Origin: Bacteroidota bacterium
GTDB taxonomy: Bacteria > Bacteroidota > Bacteroidia > Bacteroidales > Lentimicrobiaceae
Direction: 5' to 3'
Length of the DNA: 64,000 bases
Assembly: GCA_009773515.1 (NCBI GenBank)
Contig: WSXX01000006.1
Span: 62,001-126,000 of the forward strand
Made by a program: the position numbers and the translations under genes. The notes below the pieces were generated by a model, which did no database searches, was not told the origin of the DNA, and saw nothing but the letters and a program-made list of their open reading frames with translations. This document shows, piece by piece, positions 53,254 to 62,257 of this stretch (within the stretch, counting starts at the first letter, position 1; each line of letters opens with the position of its first letter).

Positions 53254-53931
53254 ATGAATGAATCTACTACAAAAACAGCCCTGGTTTTCGGAGCCAGTGG
53301 TTTAATAGGTAAATTTTTATCCGAACAACTGATCAGCGACCCGAGATATTCTAAGGTTGTCATATTTGTCAGAGAGAAACTGCATGTGGCCAGTCCTTCC
53401 ATAGAGCAAATCATATTCAACCCTGAAAAATTTGACGAAATAGAAAACCTTTTCAACCGCAGCCATGTATTCTGTTGCATCGGTTCTACCAGAAAAAAAG
53501 CCGGAAGTAATGAAAAGTTTTTTAAGATTGATCATGACCTTGTTGAAAGAATCGCTCAAAATGCGGCTCGTAATAAAGCGGAAGCATTTGTTGTTGTATC
53601 TTCAGTCGGGGCTTCTGCTGATTCAGGAAATTTCTACCTTCGCACCAAAGGATTGATGGAATTATCTATCAAAACCTTTCAATTCTCAAACATCAGCATT
53701 ATGAGGCCATCAATTCTTCTTGGAATGAGGAGCGAAAGCAGATTTCTCGAAAATATCGGAAAACAGATTGCAGTTCTGACATCCCCTCTGATGGTTGGAA
53801 AATTCAGGAAGTATAAGCCCATTCATGCTGCTGACGTTGCAAAAGCAATGATAATTGCAGCGTTTAAAGGCAAAGGTATTTTCGTTTATGAATCAGATGA
53901 AATAGATCAACTGGCTAAAAACACTATATAA
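53254..53931 (+). CDS. NAD(P)-binding Rossmann protein, TIP30/HTATIP2-like
   Basis: A 225-residue atypical short-chain dehydrogenase. The nucleotide-binding motif is GASGLIGKFL at residues 13-22; the CCIGSTRKKAGS block near 72-83, the VVVSSVGA strand near 115-122 and YLRTKGLME with a YxxxK pair near 128-136 are TIP30-like features. The enzyme's substrate is not known. It lies 23 bp after the MFS gene and 6 bp before the rhodanese gene. Confidence 0.85.
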   Translation: MNESTTKTALVFGASGLIGKFLSEQLISDPRYSKVVIFVREKLHVASPSIEQIIFNPEKFDEIENLFNRSHVFCCIGSTRKKAGSNEKFFKIDHDLVERIAQNAARNKAEAFVVVSSVGASADSGNFYLRTKGLMELSIKTFQFSNISIMRPSILLGMRSESRFLENIGKQIAVLTSPLMVGKFRKYKPIHAADVAKAMIIAAFKGKGIFVYESDEIDQLAKNTI

Positions 53932-53937
53932 TCAACC

Positions 53938-54255
53938 ATGAAATTTATAACTCCTGCCCAACTAAAGGCGATGATTGACTCTAAGGAAGACTTCCAGTTG
54001 ATCGATACACGAGAAGCTGATAAGTTTGATCACTGCCATATAGAGGGGGCATTGTCGATTCCGCAACTTGACCTACCTTACAAACTTGATCTTGTTCAAA
54101 AGCTCAATAAGGTAGTAATATATTGTATTTACGGAATAAAAAGTGAACAGGTATTTATATATCTGAAAGACAAGCTGAAAATTAAGGATTTATATATACT
54201 TGAAGGTGGAATTTATCAGTATGCAAGTGATATTGATCCATCTATGGATGTATGA
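53938..54255 (+). CDS. Single-domain rhodanese-like protein
   Basis: A 105-residue rhodanese domain that could carry a persulfide sulfur. LIDTREADKFDHCHIEGALSIP near residues 21-42 is the CDC25/rhodanese signature, and the active Cys is C63 in the loop CIYGIKS. The loop is of normal length with the closing Ser. Cytosolic. Its stop overlaps the start of the DUF2062 gene by 4 nt. Confidence 0.92.
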   Translation: MKFITPAQLKAMIDSKEDFQLIDTREADKFDHCHIEGALSIPQLDLPYKLDLVQKLNKVVIYCIYGIKSEQVFIYLKDKLKIKDLYILEGGIYQYASDIDPSMDV

Positions 54256-54737
54256 AAACCGTAAGCAGGAGTAAGTTATTTAGAGGAATCGGAAAGACTT
54301 TGGGTGAGTTTCTTAGTCAGGGACTGACTCCGGAGATGATGTCAAGAACAATTGCGACGGGGCTATTTCTGGGGACAATTCCGATTCCGGGAATTTCAAC
54401 AGTTCTCTGCACCATTCTTGCTGTTGGTTTCAGAATGAATCTGGCTCTGATCCAGTTTGTGAATTATCTGGTCTTTCCACTGCAGTTTCTCTTATTTTTT
54501 CCGTTATACAGCATAGCATCCAAAATAACCGGAAAAGAAATCATTAAAGAAATTCCTGAAATGCTGGAGAAAATGTCAGGAAGCATCCTGCTAACCGCTT
54601 CAGCCGATTTATTATGGTTATTTGCAACTATTTTATTGGTTTGGATTGCGATTATGTTTCCGGTTTCGGTGATTTTATACTTTAGCATCAACCCAATACT
54701 TATCAGGATTAAAAGAAACAAATCAACAGAATTATAA
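54252..54737 (+). CDS. DUF2062 membrane protein
   Basis: A 161-residue inner-membrane protein of the DUF2062 family: the N-terminal LTPEMMSRTIATGLFLGTIPIPGISTVLC block and the NLALIQFVNYLVFPLQ block are the family's conserved helices, with a third helix pair near 115-150. Function is unknown; in some proteins the domain is fused to glycosyltransferases. Overlaps the rhodanese gene by 4 nt (ATGA), so it is translationally coupled. Confidence 0.88.
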   Translation: MKTVSRSKLFRGIGKTLGEFLSQGLTPEMMSRTIATGLFLGTIPIPGISTVLCTILAVGFRMNLALIQFVNYLVFPLQFLLFFPLYSIASKITGKEIIKEIPEMLEKMSGSILLTASADLLWLFATILLVWIAIMFPVSVILYFSINPILIRIKRNKSTEL

Positions 54738-54741
54738 GCAA

Positions 54742-55518
54742 TTATCCCATTATTCCTTTAACCAGATTTCCGGCCACAGAAATTACCTGACCGTTAACAA
54801 AAGCCGAAGACGGAGAAAGCAGCCATACTGCCAGCTCAGCAAAATGATCAGGATCCCCAAGTTTGCCTGTACCGGTTTCGTTGGTAAACATTGCACGGGC
54901 GGCCTCAATATCTGATTGCATTAAATCGGCTCTTTTGGCAAACAAACGTTTCATTGCATCTGTATCATGATAGCCCGGAGCCAGTATATTAACCGTAACG
55001 CCGTGAGCAGCAACTTCATCAGCCAATGTTCTTGCCATTCCTGCAACAGCAGCCCTGAGAGAATTGCTCAAAACAAGCTGACTTACTGGTTGTTTTACCG
55101 AAACACTTTCAATCAGCACAATCCGGCCATAACCTGCGTCAATAAACTGATTAATAATCTTTTGCAATAAGCACACTTTCCAGTGCAAAACTTTATAAAA
55201 AGCATCTTCCCACATTGCAGGACTGGTTTCCATAAAAGCGGCAGCAGGTGGACCTCCGGCATTTATCACAATTCCATGCAAAGGTCTGCCATTAATTACT
55301 TTAATCAGGTTATCAGGAAATTCAGGCAAAGTTACATCGGCCTGCATAGGCACAAATTTTCCGTTAGAACCTTCAGCTCCCTGATTGAGCATTTCAATGC
55401 GGCGGGCTACAGCAATAACTTCAGCGTTTTCAGCAATCAGCCTGGCGGCAATCGATTTTCCAAAGCCCGATGAAGCTCCCAGTACTACAAATAACTTATT
55501 GCTTAGCTGCAAATCCAT
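54742..55518 (-). CDS. SDR-fold protein lacking the usual Tyr-Lys pair
   Basis: A 258-residue short-chain dehydrogenase/reductase fold, FabG-like in length. The cofactor motif GASSGFGKSIA lies at residues 14-24 and NAGG near 87-90. Where the YxxxK catalytic pair should lie, the sequence reads VLSNSLRAAV: Tyr and Lys are absent, Ser-Asn and Arg standing nearby. The usual Ser (LIESVSV) remains. Such non-canonical members form a recognisable subgroup, so this is unlikely to be an error; activity may be altered or lost. It is 18 bp from the DEAD helicase, same direction. Confidence 0.88.
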   Translation of the reverse strand: MDLQLSNKLFVVLGASSGFGKSIAARLIAENAEVIAVARRIEMLNQGAEGSNGKFVPMQADVTLPEFPDNLIKVINGRPLHGIVINAGGPPAAAFMETSPAMWEDAFYKVLHWKVCLLQKIINQFIDAGYGRIVLIESVSVKQPVSQLVLSNSLRAAVAGMARTLADEVAAHGVTVNILAPGYHDTDAMKRLFAKRADLMQSDIEAARAMFTNETGTGKLGDPDHFAELAVWLLSPSSAFVNGQVISVAGNLVKGIMG

Positions 55519-55536
55519 TTAAGTAAAGGTCAGATA

Positions 55537-56760
55537 TTACTTTCGTTTAGGCCGTTTATTAAAACGGGTATCTTTTGATGGTTTTGGATCGTAAACCGGT
55601 CCGGGACCTAATTCCGGCGCTGGCATAAGTTTCAGAATTTTGCTTTCAATGAGTTTCTCTATCTTCGAAAAACGGAACATATCAGTTTCATTCACGAAAG
55701 TTATTGCAATTCCGGTTTGTTCAGCTCTTGCTGTGCGGCCAACCCTGTGAACATAATCTTCGGCATCATGCGGAACATCATAATTCAACACAAGACTGAT
55801 ATTTTCAATATCAATACCTCTGGACAATACATCGGTGGCAACAAGCATTTGCAGGCTCCGGGTTCTGAAACGAAGCAGTACCTTTTCTCTTTCTGATTGT
55901 TCCAGATCAGAATGAATATCAGCCACCTGAAATCCTGAAGAAAGCAGTTCTCTGGTTATTGATTTTACTTTACTCTTGGTAGAAGCAAAAATCAGCACAC
56001 TGGGGAGGTCTCTTCCCTTTATCAATTGGGTAAGAACCTGCAATTTCTGCGAATCATAGGTCAGATATGCAGCCTGAAGAATTCCTGCAGCAGGTTTAGA
56101 GACAGCAATATTTATTTCAAACGGATTCTTTAAAATCCTGTGGCTTAAGTCTCTGATACGCGAAGGCATTGTTGCTGAAAACAAAAAAGTTGCTCTGTTC
56201 TCAGGTAAATAGCTGATAATCTTCATTATATCATCAACGAATCCCATGTCAAGCATGCGATCGGCTTCATCAAGAATCAAATGCTGCAGATTAGAAACCG
56301 GAATTATATCCATGTTAAGAAAAGAGATCAGCTTGCCAGGTGTAGCTACTACGATGTCAACTCCGCTGCTGAGTGCACGTTTCTGTTGCTCCCACTCTTT
56401 ACCATCGGTACCTCCGTAAACAGCCATTGAACTAATGTTCATGAAATAACTTAATCCTTCCAAAGCCTGGGCAATTTGAATGGCAAGCTCTCTGGTCGGG
56501 CTGATGATGATGGTATTAACTCCTTTTACCGGATTATTAATTATGCGGTGTAAAACAGGAAGCAGATAAGCGGCAGTTTTTCCAGTACCCGTTTGAGCGC
56601 AGCCAATTACATCTCTTCCCTGCATAATGTAGGGAATGATTTGTTTCTGTATCGGAGTTGGAGTTTCAAAACCTATAGAATCAAGGCCTTCCATTATTTG
56701 TTCATCAAAGCCAAAATCCCGGAAGGTGACTATTGAATTATCGTCAGTTGTGTCAATCAT
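55537..56760 (-). CDS. DEAD-box RNA helicase
   Basis: A 407-residue ATP-dependent RNA helicase of the RhlE group. Q motif PTPIQKQ near 35, Walker A AQTGTGKT at 55-62, DEAD near 163, SAT near 195, and the C-terminal HRVGRTARA motif near 340-348. A short basic tail (KDTRFNKRPKRK) ends the protein. It likely assists ribosome assembly or RNA decay. Upstream of the SDR gene in the same direction. Confidence 0.95.
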   Translation of the reverse strand: MIDTTDDNSIVTFRDFGFDEQIMEGLDSIGFETPTPIQKQIIPYIMQGRDVIGCAQTGTGKTAAYLLPVLHRIINNPVKGVNTIIISPTRELAIQIAQALEGLSYFMNISSMAVYGGTDGKEWEQQKRALSSGVDIVVATPGKLISFLNMDIIPVSNLQHLILDEADRMLDMGFVDDIMKIISYLPENRATFLFSATMPSRIRDLSHRILKNPFEINIAVSKPAAGILQAAYLTYDSQKLQVLTQLIKGRDLPSVLIFASTKSKVKSITRELLSSGFQVADIHSDLEQSEREKVLLRFRTRSLQMLVATDVLSRGIDIENISLVLNYDVPHDAEDYVHRVGRTARAEQTGIAITFVNETDMFRFSKIEKLIESKILKLMPAPELGPGPVYDPKPSKDTRFNKRPKRK

Positions 56761-56945
56761 TAATTTTTGCGTAATAGATTAAGTAAGCGAATGGCCACCT
56801 AAGCAGCGATGTAAAGATAATAAATATTTGGGCTCTGATTTCTGATAATCTCAGTTTCAGGATTAGAGGCTGACTCAAATTAAAAATTCTGATGTAAACG
56901 GACATTTAAATATTTGCCTCAATTGTATTGACTTAAAAGGGAAAA

Positions 56946-56978
56946 TAAAAAAAGGGGGTATTGCTACCCCCTTTTTTC
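56946..56978. terminator. Terminator after the small lipoprotein (bidirectional)
   Basis: AGGGGGTA and TACCCCCT pair around TTGC. On the minus strand a T-run follows, 18 bp after the lipoprotein stop; a plus-strand T-run is present too. Confidence 0.9.
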
Positions 56979-56996
56979 ATTCTTAAAAAATCTTGA

Positions 56997-57212
56997 TTAT
57001 TCAACAACAACTTCCAAAGTAGTTGTATCAGCAGCCATAGCGGCATTGATTGAATCCTGGATGCGAGCCTGCTCAGCTTCAACGAGAGCGATAGAATCAG
57101 CAATACGGATTGAATCAAGGCGAGCCTGCTCAGCCAATTGTTCTGCATTAGGACCGCAAGCAACCATAGTTGCAAGACCAGCAATAACTAAAATCTGTGA
57201 TAAAGTTTTCAT
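56997..57212 (-). CDS. Small lipoprotein
   Basis: A 71-residue protein. From the ATG at 57212 it has a lipoprotein signal ending in LATMVACG, with Cys19 as the lipidation site. The mature part is a charged, Ala/Gln-rich helix with recurring EQAR-DSIRIADSIA units and an acidic tail (TTTLEVVVE), reminiscent of small coiled-coil Lpp-like proteins. A frame to 57272 exists, but the -7 box at 57241-57248 lies inside it and the signal begins at 57212. A strong promoter and terminator suggest high expression. Confidence 0.85.
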   Translation of the reverse strand: MKTLSQILVIAGLATMVACGPNAEQLAEQARLDSIRIADSIALVEAEQARIQDSINAAMAADTTTLEVVVE

Positions 57213-57240
57213 GTGTTTTTTTGGTGTTATGTTAACGATG

Positions 57241-57248
57241 CAAATGTA
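57241..57248 (-). promoter_or_regulatory. -7 promoter box (TACATTTG) of the small lipoprotein
   Basis: The minus strand reads TACATTTG (TANNTTTG), 28 bp before the ATG at 57212. Confidence 0.5.
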
Positions 57249-57493
57249 CATAAATTCCAAATTAAAAAGCAAGCAAAAAGCAAAATATTTTAATTATTTT
57301 TTAATCATCTTAGCTGCTGATAATCAATTACTTAATAAAGTATCGTGATTTTTTTTTATTTTTAACATTAAAATAGACTTAAAAAGTTGTCGTGTTTTCA
57401 TCAATTCGGCTCAATTCTGCAATTTTTATAACTCCGGATCAACCAAAACTTAAATGGATATTAATTCGACTTCTAAGATTAAGTCATGATTCG

Positions 57494-57501
57494 TACCTTT
57501 G
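57494..57501 (+). promoter_or_regulatory. -7 promoter box (TACCTTTG) of rarA-kdsA
   Basis: TACCTTTG (TANNTTTG), 20 bp before the rarA ATG, giving a very short leader. Confidence 0.5.
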
Positions 57502-57521
57502 TGGCAGAAACCACATAAATC

Positions 57522-58796
57522 ATGGGAGACAATAAACCTCTGGCAGAAATACTCAGACCATCTACATTAGAAGATTACGTTGGTCAGGAACATTTGGTAG
57601 GAGAAGGTTGTATCCTGAAGAAAGCAATTGACGCCGGAAATATTCCTTCAATGATTTTTTGGGGACCGCCAGGTGTTGGAAAAACAACGCTTGCACATAT
57701 CATTTCAAATCGACTCTCGCACACATTTTTCACCCTAAGTGCCATCAATTCAGGGGTAAAAGACATCAGAGAAGTAATTGAAAAAGCAAAAGCTTCGGCT
57801 ACAAAATCTATACTTTTCATCGATGAAATCCACCGATTCAGCAAATCTCAGCAAGATTCCCTGCTTGGAGCTGTAGAGAAAGGCATTATCACGCTGATTG
57901 GCGCAACCACCGAAAATCCTTCTTTCGAAGTTATATCGCCGCTTTTATCGCGTTGTCAGGTTTATATATTAAAACCATTGTCAGCCACTGATCTTCGTGT
58001 ACTTTTACGAAAATCTATCCAAAAAACAGAGGAACAAAGCGGAGTAATAATTAAAGTGCTTGAAGATGAGGCTTTGCTGAGAATTTCAGGAGGCGATGCC
58101 CGAAAGTTGCTGAATGCTGTTGAGTTGATTGCAACTGCCAGCATCCCTGAAAACAATACCATTATAATAAACAATGATTCAACTACCCGTATAATTCAGC
58201 AAAACCTTGCCTATTACGACAAGAGTGGAGAAATGCATTACGATATCATTTCAGCATTTATCAAATCAATGCGGGGCAGCGATCCAAATGCTGCGGTTTA
58301 TTGGCTGGCCAGAATGATAGAATCAGGAGAAGACCCTCTTTTTATTGCCCGCCGTATGCTTATTCTGGCATCAGAAGATATTGGAAATGCGAATCCGAAT
58401 GCGCTGCTTCTGGCAAATGCTTGTTTTGATGCTGTTCATAAAACCGGATATCCTGAATGCCGGATCATTTTGTCGCAATGTGCTGTTTATCTTGCAACCT
58501 CTCCAAAAAGCAATGCAACTTATTTAGCTATTGGAAATGCCCTGGAACTTGTCCGGCGCAAAGGTGATCTTCCTGTACCTCTTGCCATCAGAAACGCACC
58601 AACCAACCTGATGAAAGATATTGGCTATGGTTCTGGTTACAAGTACGCTCATGATTATGAACGAAATTTTGCTGACATGGAATTTCTACCAGATGAGATC
58701 GCCGGCAGCACATTATATAATCCGGGGCAAAATCCCCGTGAGAACGAAACACGGAATTATCTGAGATCAATCTGGAAAAATAAGTACAAATATTAA
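57522..58796 (+). CDS. rarA: Replication-associated recombination protein A
   Basis: A 424-residue AAA+ ATPase of the RarA/MgsA family that acts at stalled replication forks. Walker A is GPPGVGKTT at 48-56, Walker B ILFIDEIHR near 95-105, sensor GATTENPSF near 127-135, and the C-terminal tetramerisation domain ends near 420. Its TAA is directly followed by the ATG of kdsA with no gap, so the two are cotranscribed. Confidence 0.96.
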   Translation: MGDNKPLAEILRPSTLEDYVGQEHLVGEGCILKKAIDAGNIPSMIFWGPPGVGKTTLAHIISNRLSHTFFTLSAINSGVKDIREVIEKAKASATKSILFIDEIHRFSKSQQDSLLGAVEKGIITLIGATTENPSFEVISPLLSRCQVYILKPLSATDLRVLLRKSIQKTEEQSGVIIKVLEDEALLRISGGDARKLLNAVELIATASIPENNTIIINNDSTTRIIQQNLAYYDKSGEMHYDIISAFIKSMRGSDPNAAVYWLARMIESGEDPLFIARRMLILASEDIGNANPNALLLANACFDAVHKTGYPECRIILSQCAVYLATSPKSNATYLAIGNALELVRRKGDLPVPLAIRNAPTNLMKDIGYGSGYKYAHDYERNFADMEFLPDEIAGSTLYNPGQNPRENETRNYLRSIWKNKYKY

Positions 58797-59636
58797 ATGA
58801 AACAGATCATGCACCTTACGCCCGACATCAGTAAAATAGGAAAATACGAAAGTGGAAATTTTTTCCTGCTTGCAGGACCATGTGTAGTAGAAAATGAAGA
58901 AATGCCGCTGGAGATAGCCACTTTTATAAACAATATTGCCCAGAAGCTTGAAATACCTTTTATTTTCAAGGCTTCATACCGGAAGGCTAACCGTTCAAAA
59001 GCTTCATCATTTTCAGGGATAGGAGATATCAAGGCTTTAAAATCAATTTCTTTGGTTGGAAAAACGCTTGGAATTCCGGTGGTTACCGACATTCATACAG
59101 CCGAAGAAGCCGGGCTTGCAGCCGAATATGTTGATATACTTCAGATACCCGCATTTTTATGCCGGCAAACTGACCTGCTTGAAGCTGCTGCAAAAACTGG
59201 CAAATGGGTTAATATAAAGAAGGGTCAGTTTTTATCTCCCGAATCGATGAAATTTGCCGTTGAAAAAGTAAAAGAAGCTGGGAACAATAAGGTTTTACTA
59301 ACCGACAGAGGAACAATGTTTGGTTATCAGGATTTGATTGTTGATATGCGCGGCATACCTGTAATGCAGGGAATGGGCACACCGGTTATTCTTGACATTA
59401 CACATTCACTGCAACAACCCAATCAACCCGGAGGAGTCAGCGGAGGCAATCCTGCCATGATTTCAACTATCGGAAAATCAGGAATAGCTGCCGGATGTGA
59501 TGGGATTTTTCTGGAAACACACCCTGATCCGGCAAAGGCAAAATCAGATGGAGCCAATATGCTGCCAATGCATTTACTTGAAAAACTGCTCAAAGACCTG
59601 GTTTTGATCAGACAGGCTTACCTTAAAACGATTTAA
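58797..59636 (+). CDS. kdsA: 3-deoxy-8-phosphooctulonate synthase
   Basis: A 279-residue enzyme joining arabinose 5-phosphate and phosphoenolpyruvate to Kdo-8-phosphate for lipopolysaccharide. Motifs: LLAGPCVVENEE, FKASYRKANRSKASS, NIKKGQFLSPESM and the C-terminal GGVSGGNPAM region. The first start is ATG at 58797, abutting rarA; the alternative ATG at 58809 would be only four codons shorter. The presence of Kdo synthesis confirms an LPS-bearing outer membrane. Confidence 0.96.
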   Translation: MKQIMHLTPDISKIGKYESGNFFLLAGPCVVENEEMPLEIATFINNIAQKLEIPFIFKASYRKANRSKASSFSGIGDIKALKSISLVGKTLGIPVVTDIHTAEEAGLAAEYVDILQIPAFLCRQTDLLEAAAKTGKWVNIKKGQFLSPESMKFAVEKVKEAGNNKVLLTDRGTMFGYQDLIVDMRGIPVMQGMGTPVILDITHSLQQPNQPGGVSGGNPAMISTIGKSGIAAGCDGIFLETHPDPAKAKSDGANMLPMHLLEKLLKDLVLIRQAYLKTI

Positions 59637-59650
59637 TGTCAACTTTTTTC

Positions 59651-60250
59651 TCAGGTGGTGATTGATCCGGGAAACAGAATTCCTGTTATAAAGCCAAATA
59701 ACAATATAAATCCCCAGAAGAGTCCGCTCATAAAAATGAAGTACAGAAAAGTGTAGGATATTCTTTTGCTTTGGTCTGTTTTCAGTAATATGGGAAGCCC
59801 GGACCAAAAAAGATACAATGAATAAAATCCTGGTAAAAGAGCCAGAAACAAAACCTGACTCAGGTTAAAGATTACAAACATCATCAACAAAGGAGTTGCT
59901 GAATAAATAACCAATCGGGATGCGGATTTCTGATCAGGTACTGATTTGAACTTTCTTGCCATCTTTTTTACAAAAAATGAGCAGATCATCAATAAGCCTG
60001 TTTGAATAAAAATATAAAAAAAAGACTGTACCAGCGGGAAAGAGAATCTGTAGGCATCAATATCAAGAACATTCCTGACAAATATAAAACTGCCGATAAA
60101 CTGAGCAAGTGCCCCAGCCACTATCAAACGGAATGTGAATTGCCGGAAATCATCGCTTAACGAGCGTTTCTCAAGCGAAATCACCTTCCATTCGTAAGAA
60201 GGAAAAAGAAGCAGGCTTTTTAGCCGTTCAAAGAAATTTATATTATTCAT
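59651..60250 (-). CDS. Yip1-type membrane protein
   Basis: A 199-residue inner-membrane protein with five predicted helices, of the Yip1/DUF1282 type: an N-terminal amphipathic stretch (FERLKSLLLFPSYEWKVI) then helical hairpins, KSASRLVIYSATPLLMMFV being typical. Function is unknown. The frame opens at 60277, but the ATG at 60250 (MNNINFFERLK) is a better start. It follows the DUF4831 gene in the same direction. Confidence 0.8.
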   Translation of the reverse strand: MNNINFFERLKSLLLFPSYEWKVISLEKRSLSDDFRQFTFRLIVAGALAQFIGSFIFVRNVLDIDAYRFSFPLVQSFFYIFIQTGLLMICSFFVKKMARKFKSVPDQKSASRLVIYSATPLLMMFVIFNLSQVLFLALLPGFYSLYLFWSGLPILLKTDQSKRISYTFLYFIFMSGLFWGFILLFGFITGILFPGSITT

Positions 60251-60277
60251 CAGAAGTAATAACGGAACAAATACCAA

Positions 60278-61450
60278 TTAGTGAATTGAAATCAGACTTA
60301 TGGCTCCTGTTATGGGATCAAACACAACTTCACCATAAGCATTGGCAGGTAAATAGGTAACTATGCCCAGCTGACTTATCAATTCAATGTTTTCGAACAA
60401 AACATTTACTCCAGAAGATATCTGAACCCTTGATTGCTGGGGTATTCTGTAATATAAACCACGGTTCTTTTTAGCAACCTGATCGCGCTGCTTTGCAAAA
60501 TCAGTCAGGTTTTTATTGCGATCAACAGGTGTAATAGTAAGATTGATATTTTCTCCTGATGGAGAGTTCTTCGGCAAAATTCCACCTATAGCTGAAAATT
60601 TACACAGGCTTTCAAGCAGTCCTTCTTCAGAAGGCTGCGGAGTTACATAAAATTTATGCGTGGTTGTTGTAATGCGACTACTTCCTTTAAAAAGTCTCAG
60701 ATATTCGTTCTGGGTTTTTCTGAGTTCAGAAATCATGAACTCAAGGCTTTCCTTAGAGTAATTCACTTCCTGATAACCTATAGTCAGATTAAAGATGTTT
60801 TCATCAATCTTTCGGATGGCTTCAGCGGTTTCTCTGGCCATCTGATCAGCCGACTTCTCAGAAACACTTCGTCTGATGATCTTTTCTTCAATGGTGGTGG
60901 TGTCAACACTGATACGCCTGATAATTGTATCAACTCTTTCAAGCATTGTTGGCTGCAACAGATCTTTAAATAATTGATTTGTCTGACTTCCTGAACCGGC
61001 AGATGATTCAGATTTTGAATTAACTTTTCTGATTTCTGAAAATCCACTGATAATTCCATTTTCAGTCAAAGCCAATGTTATCTGAGAGGCTTGTTTTGAT
61101 TTAGGACTAAGTGCTACAAAATATTGCTGTTCCGGATCAGGTTCTGCCAGCATTGAAACCACAACATTATCAATACTATATCTGGTAACATTTTCATTAT
61201 TAATTTTTGCAAGACCCAGATATTTCAAAGCATAATCTGCAAACGGACCTTTGACTAATTCTGTTTTAACAACGCTGATTTCAACACAAACTATGTTTCG
61301 TGGAAGTGAATAAATAATTCCATCCATTTCAGGAGTCAAAATGCCTTTTGAAAAGGGAATTACGTTCAACTGAGCTTTCGATTCAGTAAAAGAAAAGAAA
61401 AGTAAACTAAAAATCAAGTATTTAGCCAAGTTCTCAAGTGACAGCTTCAT
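60278..61450 (-). CDS. Exported DUF4831 protein
   Basis: A 390-residue exported protein of the DUF4831 family, seen in Bacteroidota and uncharacterised. Signal peptide 1-26 (FSLLFFSFTESKAQ), then the conserved GIIYSLPRNIVCVEI block near 43-57 and GPFADYALKYLGL. The frame opens at 61513, but a -7 box at 61466-61473 lies inside it, and the ATG at 61450 starts the signal peptide. Cotranscribed with the Yip1-like gene. Confidence 0.85.
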   Translation of the reverse strand: MKLSLENLAKYLIFSLLFFSFTESKAQLNVIPFSKGILTPEMDGIIYSLPRNIVCVEISVVKTELVKGPFADYALKYLGLAKINNENVTRYSIDNVVVSMLAEPDPEQQYFVALSPKSKQASQITLALTENGIISGFSEIRKVNSKSESSAGSGSQTNQLFKDLLQPTMLERVDTIIRRISVDTTTIEEKIIRRSVSEKSADQMARETAEAIRKIDENIFNLTIGYQEVNYSKESLEFMISELRKTQNEYLRLFKGSSRITTTTHKFYVTPQPSEEGLLESLCKFSAIGGILPKNSPSGENINLTITPVDRNKNLTDFAKQRDQVAKKNRGLYYRIPQQSRVQISSGVNVLFENIELISQLGIVTYLPANAYGEVVFDPITGAISLISIH

Positions 61451-61465
61451 AGGTATATTTTTTTT

Positions 61466-61473
61466 CAAAGATA
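61466..61473 (-). promoter_or_regulatory. -7 promoter box (TATCTTTG) deciding the DUF4831 start
   Basis: The minus strand reads TATCTTTG (TANNTTTG), 15 bp before the ATG at 61450 and downstream of the longest-frame start. Confidence 0.5.
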
Positions 61474-61648
61474 AGCATTTTAAAACATTTCGTTTTGTGT
61501 GTTTGGTGTTCATTTTTTAACCTTTCAGTAGTTTTATTCCGGAATAAATGGAAATAGAATTCTATTTCCGAAAAGCATTTAATGATCTCATGAGGCAGAA
61601 ATAAATATCTTATGCCATCTAATGCCATTTCTAATGACTAAAAAATCG

Positions 61649-61656
61649 TAAATTTG
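61649..61656 (+). promoter_or_regulatory. -7 promoter box (TAAATTTG) of the DUF2061 gene
   Basis: TAAATTTG (TANNTTTG), 31 bp before the ATG at 61688. Confidence 0.4.
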
Positions 61657-61687
61657 ACACGAGAACAAGAACGAGAAATATAAAACT

Positions 61688-62047
61688 ATGGGCCTGTCAG
61701 AAAAGAGCAGCAATCAAACAATGGATAAGATTAAGACAGAGACTTTATATCGTGACAGTCCTCAACGGAGCCTTATAAAGACAATCACATATCGGTTGTT
61801 TGCTTCCGGAGCAATGTTTCTTGGAATATTTATTTTTTCGCATCAATATCAAAGAGCTTCATTGACTGATAGCCTCAGCAATGCCGGAGTTATAACAGTG
61901 CTTGAATTTTTTGTCAAGCTGGTTATCTATTATTTTCATGAAAGGATATGGTCGGGGATTAACTGGGGCAAATACTGGAGACGGCATTACTGGATCAGAA
62001 GGGCTTGGCGCAGAGCATATAGGAAAGCTCATAAGCTCCAACGTTAA
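61688..62047 (+). CDS. DUF2061 membrane protein
   Basis: A 119-residue inner-membrane protein of the DUF2061 family. The core is RSLIKTITYRLFASGAMF with two helices (about 28-50 and 62-82) and the family's FFVKLVIYYFHERIW. The C-terminal tail is strongly basic and aromatic (WRRHYWIRRAWRRAYRKAHK). In other organisms the domain is fused to, or lies near, sulfate-assimilation genes, but no such gene is here. An alternative start is the ATG at 61721 (MDKIKTETLYRD). Confidence 0.88.
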   Translation: MGLSEKSSNQTMDKIKTETLYRDSPQRSLIKTITYRLFASGAMFLGIFIFSHQYQRASLTDSLSNAGVITVLEFFVKLVIYYFHERIWSGINWGKYWRRHYWIRRAWRRAYRKAHKLQR

Positions 62048-62203
62048 GTTGAGATTACATAATTTGAGAAACCGGACATAAAGAGCAGGCACCTTCTGAG
62101 ATAAGCAAGTTTTAAGTTGACACAAGCTAAAATTATTGGTGTTAATTTAAGCTTCAAACTCAGTCAAAGTTATATAAACCAGCAAAATACATCACCGGAA
62201 ATG

Positions 62204-62232
62204 AAACAGACCAGCTAAAAGCCGGTCTGTTT
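62204..62232. terminator. Hairpin downstream of the glutamine synthetase gene
   Basis: AAACAGACC and GGTCTGTTT pair with a short inner loop, 25 bp after the glnN stop on the minus strand. The T-tract is short on both strands, so termination strength is uncertain. Confidence 0.5.
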
Positions 62233-62257
62233 AATTTTAAATGCATTCAATCTGCAA

